Assembly (NCBI GenBank): GCA_046331705.1
Contig: JAXLQJ010000009.1
Location: 143,665 to 207,664 of the forward strand
Length of the DNA stretch: 64,000 nucleotides
From: JADJOY01 sp046331705 [NCBI: bacterium]
GTDB taxonomy: Bacteria; JADJOY01
Direction: 5' to 3'
Part shown: positions 44,399 through 53,768 of the stretch, one piece after another
Position numbering within the stretch: position 1 is the stretch's first letter
Layout: every line of letters starts with the position of its first letter
Notes under the pieces: model-generated
What the model was told of the DNA's origin: nothing
What the model saw: the letters and a program-made list of their open reading frames with translations, nothing else
Databases searched by the model: none
Position numbers and translations under genes: made by a program

Positions 44399-45626
44399 TC
44401 AGGCCGCGCGCGGCGCGTTTCCTTCCGGGGATAGCGCCGCGATCAGCCCAGCGACGACTCGCGGCCAGTCGAACCGGCGCTCCGCGTCGGCGCGCGCGGC
44501 CTCGCCGAGGGCGCGGCCGCGATCGGGTCGCGCGAGGACGCGCGCGATCGCCGCGCCGAGCTCCCGGGCGTCGCCCGGCGGAACCAGCACGCCGTTGCGC
44601 TCGCTCTCGATCTTCTCCGGGATCCCGCCGGCGCGGCTGGCCACGATCGGAAGGCGGTGCGCCATCGCCTCCACCGTGACCAGCGAGGTGCCCTCGAAGA
44701 GCGTGGGATGCACGAAGAGGTCGGCGAGCGGGTAGAGATTGTGAAGCTCGGCGTCGCTGACGTTGCCCAGGAACGTCACGTGGGCGGCGATGCCTCGCTC
44801 GCGCGCGCGCGACTCGAGCGCGCCGCGCAGGCTGCCCTCGCCCACCACCGCCCACCGCCATCCCTCGCCGAGGGCGCTCGCCGCGTGCGCCAGCGCGTCG
44901 ATCGCCACGTCGATCCCCTTGTTCGCCTCGAGGCGCGCCACACTCAAGATCAACGGGCGGCGATGCGCGACGTCGAGTTGCTCGGCCCACCGCGCCACGA
45001 GCGCGTCGTCGTGCAGCGACGCGATCTCGGCCAAGTCGATGCCCGCGGGCACCACGGCGAACGCCGCGGGCGCGAACCCCAAGAGCTCGCGCGCTTCCCG
45101 CCGCGCGCCATCGTCGGTCACGATCACCACCGCCGCGCGGCGCGTTGCCGAGCGGATCGCCGCGCGAAACGGCGCGTAGAGCAGACGCTTGCGCCAGTCG
45201 GGATTCTTGAACTCCTCCATGCCGTGGTGGAAGCAGACGAAGCGCGGCCTGCGCGCGCCGAGGCGCGGCACCATCCGCGCGATCCCCCAGGCGCCCAATC
45301 CCTGTGCGTAGATCGCGTCGAACGGCCGCGCGCGGTGCTCGGCCAGCACCGCGCGCCGCGGCGCGCGAGAACAGGAAGTAATTGGTGATCCGATCCAGGA
45401 TCACCGTGCCGCGCAGCCGCCCGAGGAGCGGGACGCGGCGATGACCGACGAAGCGCGCCGTCGGCGCCCAGCCACCGAGCGATGCGTCGGAGTCGGGAGG
45501 CTCGCAGAAGAGCACCACCTCCACGCCCGCGCGCTCGAGCTGGCGCGCGACGTCGAACGCATAACGCTGCAAGCCGCCCTGGAAATGAAAGGGCAGCGCG
45601 TAACGCGAGAGCAATGCGATGCGCAC
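44399..45626 (-). CDS. Family-4 glycosyltransferase, broken by a one-base frameshift
   Basis: The N-terminal piece (GTG at 45626, VRIALLSRYALPFHFQGG) runs in one frame to about 45366; the rest (from a GTG at 45349) is one base out of frame. The span is 1228 bases, one more than a multiple of three. The junction is a perfect 16-base palindrome, GCGCGCCGCGGCGCGC (45351-45366), a sequence prone to read errors. The C-terminal GT-B domain is typical of GT4: AVVPAGIDLAEI, LSVARLEANKGID, HPTLFEGTSLVTVEAMA and PIVASRAGGIPE. It transfers a sugar, probably in envelope polysaccharide or glycolipid synthesis. Confidence 0.8.
45351..45366. repeat. Perfect 16-base GC palindrome at a frameshift
   Basis: GCGCGCCGCGGCGCGC is fully self-complementary and coincides with the position where the glycosyltransferase reading frame changes. 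Confidence 0.9.
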
Positions 45627-45797
45627 GAGGACGTGTCCTGGCTGGATCGAGGGTTCGCGAAGCGCCGGGAATGTGGCCGGCGACACGGCGCCGCGCAACG
45701 GCGTCGCGTGCGTTTTCCAGGCTTTCTCCACGCGTGCTAGGTTCCCGCCGCGCCGCGCGCGGATCCACCCGGCGGCCCCGTTCGCGAGACGCTCACC

Positions 45798-46706
45798 ATG
45801 ACCTCATCCCCCGGCGCCGGTCTCGATCTGGCCGGCAAGCACGTCGTCGTCCTCGGTGTCGCCGATGCATCGAGCCTCGCCTGGGCGATCGCCGTGGCCT
45901 TCGCTGCCCACGGCGCGCGCGTGCGGATCGGCTATCAGCAGAAATTCCTGAGCCGGGTGCGGCTCCTGTTGATGGAGCAGCCGTCCATCGAGGGCATGCG
46001 CTGCGACGTGACCAGCGAGGACGAGCTGGCGGCGTTCTTCGGCCGTTTCGCCGACGACCCGCTCGACGTGCTGGTCCACGGCGTGGCCTACGGTCCGCCC
46101 GAGTTCTTCAACAGGCCGCCCTCGCACGTGAGTGCCGCGGGTTACGCCCAGGGCCTCGGGATCTCCTCGCACTCGCTCTCCACCGTGGTCCGCTTCGCCG
46201 CGCCCTACCTGCGCGAATGGGCGAGCGTGATGACGCTCACGTTTCAGGCCTCGCAACGCGCGATGCCGATGTACGGCACGATGGGCATCGCCAAGGCCGC
46301 GCTGGAAGCGACGGTGCGCTACCTGGCGCTCGAGCTGGGGCCGCGCAAGGTGCGCGTCAACGCCGTGTCGCCCGGGCCGGTGCAGACCGTCGCCGCGCTG
46401 GGTGAGATCCTCGCCTTCCTGCGCGAGCCCGACGCCGCCCATCACCAGCGCGGGCAGCTCACACGCCTCGCCGTGGAGGCCGCGCGCGAGGAGCTCGGGC
46501 CAGGTGAGCACGAGGACATCACCATCGCCACCGCCGCGTGGCGCCACGTGCAGGACGATTTCGCGTGGCGCTCGGCGCTGCCGGACGTCGTCACGCAAGA
46601 GGACGTCGCCGGCACGGCGCTCTTCCTCGGCAGCGACCTGGCGCGAAAGATCACCGGACAGGTGATCCACGTCGATTGCGGTCTCTCGACCGCGCTGGTG
46701 TTGTGA
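45798..46706 (+). CDS. FabI-like enoyl-ACP reductase with a long substrate-loop insertion
   Basis: 302 residues. The FabI/InhA signature is present: Y159-x6-K166 in MYGTMGIAKAALEATVRYLA, and VNAVSPGPVQT. The usual FabI is about 260 residues; the excess lies in the substrate-binding loop between PGPVQTVAALGE and the terminal helix VTQEDVAGTALFLGSDL (about 55 residues rich in Ala/Glu/His). The cofactor end (GVADASSLAWAIA) differs from the usual Gly-rich form. It probably reduces enoyl-acyl substrates, perhaps of the nearby lipid pathway or housekeeping fatty-acid synthesis. No Shine-Dalgarno sequence was seen. Confidence 0.85.
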   Translation: MTSSPGAGLDLAGKHVVVLGVADASSLAWAIAVAFAAHGARVRIGYQQKFLSRVRLLLMEQPSIEGMRCDVTSEDELAAFFGRFADDPLDVLVHGVAYGPPEFFNRPPSHVSAAGYAQGLGISSHSLSTVVRFAAPYLREWASVMTLTFQASQRAMPMYGTMGIAKAALEATVRYLALELGPRKVRVNAVSPGPVQTVAALGEILAFLREPDAAHHQRGQLTRLAVEAAREELGPGEHEDITIATAAWRHVQDDFAWRSALPDVVTQEDVAGTALFLGSDLARKITGQVIHVDCGLSTALVL

Positions 46707-46728
46707 CGAGCGCCTCGCCGCGCGCGGC

Positions 46729-48063
46729 GTGCTGCGCGACACGACGCTGACGGACGTGCAAACGCTGGCGCGGCATCCGGCGCGGATCGTCGCGGCGCTC
46801 TACCTCGGCTTCGCGCTGCTCTTCTTCGCCGCCGCGGCGACGCGCGGCGTGGCGCGCGGGCGGCTCATCGCCGGCGACGCGCTCTTCTACTACGCCTACC
46901 TACCCTCGCTGGTCGTCGATCACGACGTCGACCTCACGAACGACCTCGAGACGCTGCGCGGAAGCTCGCCGACGCCGCTCAAGTGGAGCCCCACGACCAC
47001 CGGCAAGGCGTCGAGTCCGTTCGCCGTCGGCAGCGCGATCCTCGCCTTGCCATTTTTCCTGATCGGGCTGGGTGCCGACGCGCTCTTCGCCGGCCGTAGC
47101 GACGGCTACGGCTGGTTCGCGCAAGGGTCCGTGTGCCTCGCGGGGATGAGCTACGCCGCGCTCGGGACGGTGCTGGGGATCCGGCTGCTGCGGCGCTGGC
47201 ACGACGACGCGATCGCGCTCGTGGCGTCGCTCGCGACCGTGCTCGCCACACCACTCGTCTACTACTGGCTCGTCTCCCCCGCGTACGCGCACGCCGCCTC
47301 GTTCTTCGCCGTGACCGCCTTCTTGAGCGTGTGGCTCGCCCATCGGGAAGCACTCGCCCAGCGCGGCGCGCTCTGGCTCGGCCTCAGCGCGGGCGTCATG
47401 ACGCTGGTGCGCTGGCAGGACGTGCTCTTCGTGCTGGTCCCGGCGGTGGCGCTCCTGGCGAGGCTCGCGCGCGCGAGCGCGAGCGGCGCGGAGCGACGGC
47501 GCGTGCTCGCGTTCATCGCCACCACAGCCGTGGCCGCCGGGATCGCCTTCCTCCCGCAGATGTGGGTTTGGCACGAGATCTACGGGAAATGGCTTACGGT
47601 CCCGCAGGGCGACACCTGGGTGCGCTGGACGCGGCCGGACCTGCTGGCGGCGCTCGCGTCGCTCGACGCGGGTGGGCTCTTCACCTGGACGCCGCTCACC
47701 CTCGTCGGCATCCTCGGCCTCGGGATGTTCCGGCGCGCGGAACCGATGCTGGCGCTCGGCCTGGCGCTGGCGTTCGCCGCCGAGATCTACGTGGAAGGCA
47801 CGGTGCACCACGGCTTGGGCAGCGCCTACGGCTGTCGCCGTCTCATCGGCGCCACCGCGATCTTCGCCATCGGCTTCGCGACCGTGCTCGAGCGCGTGCG
47901 AACGCGGCGCGGGTGGCGCGCGGCGCTCGCCGCCAGCGCGCTCTTGGTCGGCTGGAACGGGCTCTTGCTGACCGAGTATCAATGGCTCGCCCATCGGCCG
48001 GGCCGACACGGTCCCTACCCCACGCTGCGCGAGCTGATCCAGCACACCCCGTTTCGGGGCTGA
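46729..48063 (+). CDS. Polytopic membrane protein, GT-C-like (possible mannosyl/arabinosyl-type transferase)
   Basis: 444 residues from a GTG at 46729. About ten hydrophobic helices. The first extracytoplasmic loop contains GDALFYYAYLPSLVVDHDVDLTND, with the Asp-rich pattern seen in GT-C glycosyltransferases that use polyprenyl-phosphate sugars. Family cannot be named with certainty. It follows the FabI-like gene by 22 bases and sits between glycosyltransferase genes, consistent with envelope glycan or glycolipid assembly. Confidence 0.7.
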   Translation: MLRDTTLTDVQTLARHPARIVAALYLGFALLFFAAAATRGVARGRLIAGDALFYYAYLPSLVVDHDVDLTNDLETLRGSSPTPLKWSPTTTGKASSPFAVGSAILALPFFLIGLGADALFAGRSDGYGWFAQGSVCLAGMSYAALGTVLGIRLLRRWHDDAIALVASLATVLATPLVYYWLVSPAYAHAASFFAVTAFLSVWLAHREALAQRGALWLGLSAGVMTLVRWQDVLFVLVPAVALLARLARASASGAERRRVLAFIATTAVAAGIAFLPQMWVWHEIYGKWLTVPQGDTWVRWTRPDLLAALASLDAGGLFTWTPLTLVGILGLGMFRRAEPMLALGLALAFAAEIYVEGTVHHGLGSAYGCRRLIGATAIFAIGFATVLERVRTRRGWRAALAASALLVGWNGLLLTEYQWLAHRPGRHGPYPTLRELIQHTPFRG

Positions 48064-48093
48064 GCGGTGCGCGCGCACCGAGCGCGGCACGCG

Positions 48094-49278
48094 TCAGGAG
48101 GAAGCGCCACCCAGCGCCGCGCGCGCGAGCTCCTCGACGATGCGCGCCTGGGCGTCCCAGGTGAACTGCGCGAGCGCGCGCTCGCGGGCCGCGGCGCCCA
48201 TCGTTCGCAGCAGCTCGGGGGCATCGAGAAAGCGCTCCATCGCGCCGGCCAGCTCGCTCACCGAACCGTCGCCGATCAGGAAACCGTCGACCGAATCGCG
48301 CACGCACGCTTCGAGCGCCGGGACGCGCGTGGTGATGACGGGCAACCCCGCGCCCATGTATTCGAAGAGCTTGATCGGCGACCAGAAGAACCCGATCGCC
48401 AGATCGGCGTGACGGCCGCTCGCGAACGGCGCGACGCCCACGTGCGACGCGCGCAGCACCGCCGGCACGTCGTCGGGAGGGAGCCGGCCTGGCGCCCACA
48501 CGCGGTCGCGGATGCCGGCCTGCTCGGCAGCGGCGAGCGCCGCTGCCCGCTCGGGACCGTCGCCCACGAGCGCCAGCCCGAAGTCCCGGCGACCACGCGC
48601 CACGAGCGACGCGGCGGCGGCGACCAGCTCGCGGGCGCCGTGCCAGGCGCGAAAGCTCGACACCAGCACGAACACGATCGTCCCCTCGGGAAAGCCCAGG
48701 TCTCGGCGCGGGCCGCGGGGCTCGACGCGCTCGGGGTCGAAGCCGTTGGTGACGGTGCGAAAACGGGCGTCGCGCCGGGCGGGCGGAACCAGGAGCGGCG
48801 ACGTGGCGTAGATGCCGGCACAGTGGTCGAGGATCCACTCGCGATAGCGCGCGACCGGCCGCCCCGGAAGACACGCATCGATTCGGCCGCGCGGCGAGCC
48901 CGGCGGATCGAAGGCTGGCGAATTCACCTCGAGCAGCGCGGGGACGCCGCATGCACGCGCCGCGCGGACTCCCGCCCCACCGAAGCTCGAGTAACGCTCG
49001 ATCACCACGTCGGGACGCACCCGGCGAAGCTCGCGCGCCACCATGCCCGCCGCGCACCACTCGAGATAGCGAAACGAGTGCAGGCCGCGCCGCCGCAGCC
49101 ACAGCACCCCGTCGCGATGCTCGTCGCCCCGACCGCCGACGATCGCGCTCACCAGGTGGCCGCGGCGCGCCAGCGCTCGCGTGAGCGCTGCGGTGTGCGC
49201 CGCGCCGCCGTCGCTGCCCGGCACGTGCACGCCGGGGGCCACGTAGAGGATGCGCAGCGCGGAGCTCGCGCCGGTCAT
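48094..49278 (-). CDS. Family-4 glycosyltransferase
   Basis: 394 residues from an ATG at 49278 that overlaps the upstream NUDIX stop (ATGA). GT-B fold: N-terminal ILYVAPGVHVPGSDGGAAHT and C-terminal TNGFDPERV, VLVSSFRAWHG, LVGDGPER and the donor-site region KLFEYMGAGLPVITT. It should add a hexose to a lipid or polysaccharide acceptor in the cytoplasm. Its reading frame is intact, unlike the relative at 44.4-45.6 kb. Confidence 0.88.
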   Translation of the reverse strand: MTGASSALRILYVAPGVHVPGSDGGAAHTAALTRALARRGHLVSAIVGGRGDEHRDGVLWLRRRGLHSFRYLEWCAAGMVARELRRVRPDVVIERYSSFGGAGVRAARACGVPALLEVNSPAFDPPGSPRGRIDACLPGRPVARYREWILDHCAGIYATSPLLVPPARRDARFRTVTNGFDPERVEPRGPRRDLGFPEGTIVFVLVSSFRAWHGARELVAAAASLVARGRRDFGLALVGDGPERAAALAAAEQAGIRDRVWAPGRLPPDDVPAVLRASHVGVAPFASGRHADLAIGFFWSPIKLFEYMGAGLPVITTRVPALEACVRDSVDGFLIGDGSVSELAGAMERFLDAPELLRTMGAAARERALAQFTWDAQARIVEELARAALGGASS

Positions 49279-50006
49279 CGCCCGGCACGCGGGGCGAGGG
49301 GATCGAGGCGGGCGAGCGCGCGGCGATCGACGCGATGGAGCGCGCGCGCCCCCGAGCGAGTCGCCGCCGCCTGCACCACCGCGCCGTTGGCGGCGAGCTT
49401 CCGGAACGCGGGGCCGAAGCCCTGGGCGCCGCCGGCGACGGCCGTCCACGCGCGGCGCAGCTCGGTCACGTCGAAGCGTCGCGGCAGGAGGTCGAAGAGC
49501 AACGGCGAGCGTCCCAGCCGATCGCGCCAGTGAAGCACCGCCCAGCGCACCAGCTCGCCGTGGTCGAAGGCCAGCGCCGGCAGCGCATCCGGTGAAAACC
49601 AGTCGGCGGCGGCGGCATCGTCGCCGGCCTTCACCGCGGCGGCGCGGGTCGGGAGCGCTGCCGTGTAGAGCGCGGTGACCGTGTGGCCCCGCGGATCGCG
49701 TCCGGGAGTGCCGATCACGCCGACCTGCTCGAGGCGCACGCCGCGGACACCCGTTTCCTCCGCGAGCTCGCGAGCCGCGGCGGCAGGGAGGTCCTCGTCG
49801 CGATCGACGAAGCCACCCGGCAAGGCCCAGGTGTCCGCGAACGGCGGACGGCCGCGACGGATGAGCAACACCTCGACGCGCGGCGCGCGAGCTTCCGCTG
49901 CCAGCCGGAAGAGTGCCACGTCCGCCGTCACCGACGGGCGCGGCCACTCGTACACGAAGCGTCCCGGCCCAGCCGGCGAACCGCTCGGGATGGATGCAGT
50001 CGACAT
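49275..50006 (-). CDS. NUDIX hydrolase with C-terminal winged-helix-like extension
   Basis: 243 residues from the ATG at 50006 (a start at 50033 is also possible). The Nudix box GGFVDRDEDLPAAAARELAEETGV (residues 64-88) matches GX5EX7REUXEEXGU completely. The C-terminal part (about 185-230: LPRRFDVTELRRAWTAVAG...FGPAFRKLAANGAV) resembles the winged helix of NrtR-type NUDIX proteins. It may be an ADP-ribose or nucleotide-sugar pyrophosphatase or an NAD-related regulator. Translation is coupled to the glycosyltransferase by a four-base overlap. Confidence 0.83.
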   Translation of the reverse strand: MSTASIPSGSPAGPGRFVYEWPRPSVTADVALFRLAAEARAPRVEVLLIRRGRPPFADTWALPGGFVDRDEDLPAAAARELAEETGVRGVRLEQVGVIGTPGRDPRGHTVTALYTAALPTRAAAVKAGDDAAAADWFSPDALPALAFDHGELVRWAVLHWRDRLGRSPLLFDLLPRRFDVTELRRAWTAVAGGAQGFGPAFRKLAANGAVVQAAATRSGARALHRVDRRALARLDPLAPRAGR

Positions 50007-50279
50007 GAGGGGCGAAGGTTCCCGCGCGTGCATACCCACGTCAAGGCCGACCGAGGCTCGGCCGGCCGCGGCGCGCGGCGAACACGCGCGCGCAACCCAC
50101 GCGGACGTCGAGCCTGCGCCCCGAGGGACGCGGCGGCGCGCCCGCGGGGGCGCGGCGGCACCGTCGCCGTGCGCCGTGTTTCGAGCTGGCCCCCGTGGAT
50201 TCCTCGGGTTTCGCGCGTGTTTCGCACGCGTCTCGCGGACGACCGCGCGCGGCATGCGAGTTGCGCTGCGCCAGGCACC

Positions 50280-51863
50280 ATGTCGAGCGCCACTTCTCCC
50301 GACGATCGGCCCGAAGCGCCGCCAACCGCGCGGGCTCCCGCGAAGGTGTGGTCCGGCACGCTTCATGGCGTTGCTGGCCATCCGATTCGCGTGGAGGTCG
50401 ACGCGCGTCCGAACGGGCTCCCGTCCTTCCAAACCGTGGGCCTGCCCGACGGCGCGGTGCGCGAGGGCAAGGATCGAATCCGCGCCGCCGTTCGCCACGC
50501 CGGCTTCTCTTTCCCCGAAGGACCGGTCACCGTGAACCTCGCGCCCGCCGATCTGCGCAAGGACGGCACCGCGCTCGATCTGCCGATCGCGCTCGGGATC
50601 CTGGTCGCGTGCGGCGCGGTGCCGGGCACCCGGCTCGCCGACCACCTCGTGCTCGGCGAGCTCGGCCTCGACGGGACGATCCAGCCCATTCGCGGCGCGC
50701 TCTGCCTCGCCGCGGCCGCGAACGAGGCAGGCGTGTCGCACGTCGTGGTGCCCGCCGAGAACGCGGTGGAAGCGGCCCTCGTCGAAGGAGTGCGCGTCCT
50801 CGCCGCGCGGCATCTGCAGGACGTGGCGCGGCATTTCGCTGGCGACGAGGAGCTGCCCGTGGTGGCGCGGAAGCTGCCCGTGCTCGACGAGGTGAGCCGA
50901 AGCCGGGCGCCGGACCTCACGCGCATTCGCGGCCAGGCCGCCGCCAAGCGCGCGCTGGCGATCGCCGCCGCCGGTGGCCACAACCTGCTCATGATCGGCC
51001 CACCCGGCTCGGGAAAGACGCTGCTGGCGCGGGCGCTGCCCGGGATCCTGCCGCCCATGACGTTCACCGAGGCGATCGAGGCGACTCAGATCCACTCGGT
51101 CGCGGGGCGCCTGCGCGCCGGCTCCGGCTTGCTCACCGAGCGCCCGTTTCGCTCGCCACACCACACGATCTCCGACGCTGGACTCGCCGGCGGCGGCGGC
51201 GTGCCCCGGCCTGGCGAGGTCAGCCTCGCCCACCACGGCGTGCTGTTCCTCGACGAGCTGCCGGAGTTCCGGCGCGGAGTGCTCGAGGTGCTGCGCCAGC
51301 CCCTCGAGGACGGCCGCGTGGCGATCGGGCGCGCCGCCATCACCATCGCGTATCCCGCGCGCTTCATGCTGGTCGCCGCGATGAACCCGTGCCCGTGCGG
51401 CTACCGAGGCGACCCGCACCGCGCCTGCGTGTGCGACCCCGGCGAGGTGCGGCGCTACCGCGGCCGCATCTCCGGGCCGCTCCTCGATCGCATCGACCTC
51501 ACCGTCCACGTGCCGGCGCCGTCCTACGACGAGCTCAACGGCCCGCCATCGGGCACCGACAGCGCCGCCGCGCGCACCGAGATCGTGGAAGCGCGGGTGC
51601 GTCAGCGGCTGCGCTTCGGCGACGACGAGACCACCACCAACGCCGTCATGGACGAAGCCCAGCTCGAGCGCTGGTGCGTCCTCGGCGGCGACGCCGCCGC
51701 GCTGCTCAAGCGCGCCATGGATCGATTCAAGCTCTCGGCGCGCGCCCACGCGCGCATCCTCAAGGTGTCCCGAACCATCGCCGATCTCGCGGCGCACGAT
51801 CGCATCGACGTCGCCCACGTCGCGGAAGCGATCCAGCTGCGCTGCTGGGAGGAACCGTCATGA
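50280..51863 (+). CDS. ComM/YifB-family Mg-chelatase-like AAA+ ATPase
   Basis: 527 residues from the ATG at 50280. An N-terminal ChlI-like domain (PNGLPSFQTVGLPDGAVREGKDRIRAAV), an AAA+ core with Walker A GPPGSGKT (about 240-247), VLFLDELPEF and MNPCPCGY, and a C-terminal Mg-chelatase subunit domain with LSARAHARILKVSRTIADL. In naturally transformable bacteria ComM is a hexameric branch-migration helicase that widens integrated DNA tracts; it is widely conserved also in other species. The next gene overlaps by four bases. Confidence 0.93.
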   Translation: MSSATSPDDRPEAPPTARAPAKVWSGTLHGVAGHPIRVEVDARPNGLPSFQTVGLPDGAVREGKDRIRAAVRHAGFSFPEGPVTVNLAPADLRKDGTALDLPIALGILVACGAVPGTRLADHLVLGELGLDGTIQPIRGALCLAAAANEAGVSHVVVPAENAVEAALVEGVRVLAARHLQDVARHFAGDEELPVVARKLPVLDEVSRSRAPDLTRIRGQAAAKRALAIAAAGGHNLLMIGPPGSGKTLLARALPGILPPMTFTEAIEATQIHSVAGRLRAGSGLLTERPFRSPHHTISDAGLAGGGGVPRPGEVSLAHHGVLFLDELPEFRRGVLEVLRQPLEDGRVAIGRAAITIAYPARFMLVAAMNPCPCGYRGDPHRACVCDPGEVRRYRGRISGPLLDRIDLTVHVPAPSYDELNGPPSGTDSAAARTEIVEARVRQRLRFGDDETTTNAVMDEAQLERWCVLGGDAAALLKRAMDRFKLSARAHARILKVSRTIADLAAHDRIDVAHVAEAIQLRCWEEPS

Positions 51864-52045
51864 AATACGTCTGGAACATCGTGGAACGCGAAGGCATGGA
51901 ACGCCCGTTCTGGAACCGCATCGGGGTGGCGTTCGAGAACTCCGACGGCTCGCTCAACGTGCGACTCGATTGCCTGCCCTTGAACGGCAAGCTCCACATC
52001 CGCGACCGCAAGGAGCAAGAGCGCGGCCCCGAGCCGCCGGGGTGA
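51860..52045 (+). CDS. Small conserved protein coupled to the ComM-like gene
   Basis: 61 residues, overlapping the ATPase stop as ATGA. The sequence (IVEREGMERPFWNRIGVAFENSDGSLNVRLDCLPLNGKLHIRD) matches, from memory, a family of short unnamed proteins seen in many proteobacteria with the pattern 'G.AF.N.DGSL.V.LD..P..GKL.IR'. Predicted small beta fold, no signal peptide. Function unknown; the translational coupling suggests it works with, or is regulated together with, the ATPase. Confidence 0.8.
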   Translation: MKYVWNIVEREGMERPFWNRIGVAFENSDGSLNVRLDCLPLNGKLHIRDRKEQERGPEPPG

Positions 52046-52209
52046 GTCCACGCACGGCGGCGGGTCCCGCCGCTCGCGCGCGACGCCGAGCGGCACCCCT
52101 CAGGCGCGTTCCGACGCACGACCGCCTTCGCTCGGCGCCGGCGAAGCGGCGTCCTCGACCGACGGCGCTTGCTGGGCTCGTGGCGGCGTGGTAGCCCCGG
52201 CGGCTCGCC

Positions 52210-53217
52210 ATGGGCCGATCCCATTCATCCCGAGCTGCGCCGACACGAGCGCTCGAGCTGCGGCCGATCCGCGTGCCGGGCGTTCGCATCGGGCACGCGA
52301 CCGACGCGGTCGGTGGCACGGGCGTCACGGTGGTGCTGGCCGAGGACGGCGCGATCGCGGGCGCGCACGTCGCGGGCTTCGCTTCGGGCACGCGCCAGGT
52401 CGACTCGCTCGAGCCCACGCACCTGGTGCCCACGGTGCACGCGATCGTGCTCGCGGGAGGCAGCGGCTTCGGCCTCGACGCCTCCCAGGGCGCGGCGGCG
52501 TACCTGGAGGAGCGCGGACGCGGCTTCCCGGTCGGTCGGCGGGTGGTGCCGATCGTGCCCACGGCGGTGCTCTTCGACCTCAACGTCGGCGACGCCCGCG
52601 CCGTGCCCACTCCCGCGATGGCACGCGCGGCCTGCGAGACCGCGCGTGCCGATCGTGTGGCCGTGGGCTGCGTCGGCGCGGGGACCGGCGCCACCTGCGG
52701 CAAGCTCCTCGGCGTCGCGTGCGCCACCAAGGGTGGGCTCGGGATCGCCACGGGCACGCTTCCCGATGGCACCGCGCTGCTGGCCCTGGCGGTGGTCAAT
52801 CCATACGGCGACGTCGTCGACCCGCTGAGCGGCCGTCCCATCGCCGGCACGCGGCGCGCACCGAGGTCGCGTGCGCTCGCCGGCTCGACGCGGCTGATCC
52901 GCGATCCGAAGCGCATCCAGCGCGCGAGCTTTCAGAACACGACGCTGGTGGTGGTCGCGACCGACGCGCGGCTCGACAAGCTCGGTGCGTCGCGGCTCGC
53001 GCGCATGGCGGCCTCCGGGATGCTGCGCGCGCTCGGGCCCGCGCCCACGCTCTACGACGGCGACGTGGTGTTCGCGCTCTCCACCGGCGAGCGCGCCGCC
53101 GATCCCAACGCCCTGGGCGCCTGCGCCGCGGATCTGGTGAGCGAGGCGATCGTCGACGCGGCCCGGACCGCGACCCCGATGTTCGGCCTTCCCGCGGCGC
53201 GCGACCTACGCCCCTGA
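52210..53217 (+). CDS. P1-family (S58, DmpA/NylC-like) self-cleaving peptidase/amidase
   Basis: 335 residues. Family motifs: GVRIGHATD, GGSGFGLDASQGAAAYLEERG and, at the autocleavage site, FQN243-T244TLVVVATD. Nylon-hydrolase-type members cut themselves at Asn-Thr so that the new N-terminal Thr becomes the catalytic nucleophile; here the same pair is present. No signal peptide. Natural substrates of these aminopeptidase/amidases are usually unknown. It is convergent with the zinc-ribbon gene; a GC inverted repeat (53223-53231 with 53249-53257) lies in the 44-base gap. Confidence 0.88.
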   Translation: MGRSHSSRAAPTRALELRPIRVPGVRIGHATDAVGGTGVTVVLAEDGAIAGAHVAGFASGTRQVDSLEPTHLVPTVHAIVLAGGSGFGLDASQGAAAYLEERGRGFPVGRRVVPIVPTAVLFDLNVGDARAVPTPAMARAACETARADRVAVGCVGAGTGATCGKLLGVACATKGGLGIATGTLPDGTALLALAVVNPYGDVVDPLSGRPIAGTRRAPRSRALAGSTRLIRDPKRIQRASFQNTTLVVVATDARLDKLGASRLARMAASGMLRALGPAPTLYDGDVVFALSTGERAADPNALGACAADLVSEAIVDAARTATPMFGLPAARDLRP

Positions 53218-53261
53218 CCTGGCGCCGCCGCGTCACTCGGATCGGCGAGCGGCGGCGTCCG

Positions 53262-53768
53262 TCACGCGATCGGCTGATCGAAGCGCTTCGCGGCGAGCTC
53301 GACGCGGGTCATCGGCGCCGAGCGCCGACACGTGCCGCACTCGCCTTCGATCCCCGTCTCCATGAGCTCGGGCGGCACGAGGATCACACCGTACTGATCG
53401 CATTTGCGGCAGCGGAACTCGACCAGGACGGCACCGCGGGGATCGAGGTCCGCGGTGAGTGGCACGCTGCGCAGACGCGCGATCGGCTCGGGCGCGGGCT
53501 TGGGCGGCTTCGCTGGCGTGGTCGCCGCTTGGGGTGGCGAGACCGCGGCGCGTGGCTCGGCGCCGTCGCTTTGGGCCGCGTCGAGCGCGCTCGCGGCGGC
53601 CTGCGTCTCGGGCGCACCGGCGTCCCACGGCTGCCGGCTCGATCCGGGATCATCCAGCGATGGCGCCGGCGCCGCGGACGCGATCCCCAGCAGCACTTCA
53701 CCGCATTTCCTGCACGTCGCGCGTTCCGCTTGCACGAAACCGCAGCGTTCGCAGCGCACCGATCTCAC
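53262..53768 (-). CDS. Zinc-ribbon protein of unknown function
   Basis: 168 residues from a GTG at 53768 that overlaps the ATPase stop (GTGA). Two cysteine pairs at the N-terminus (CERCG...CRKC, residues 6-23) and two near the C-terminus (CRKC...CGTC) form two zinc-binding knuckles, separated by an Ala/Pro/Glu-rich linker. No named family could be recognised. Coupling to the AAA+ gene suggests a shared role. Confidence 0.7.
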   Translation of the reverse strand: MRSVRCERCGFVQAERATCRKCGEVLLGIASAAPAPSLDDPGSSRQPWDAGAPETQAAASALDAAQSDGAEPRAAVSPPQAATTPAKPPKPAPEPIARLRSVPLTADLDPRGAVLVEFRCRKCDQYGVILVPPELMETGIEGECGTCRRSAPMTRVELAAKRFDQPIA

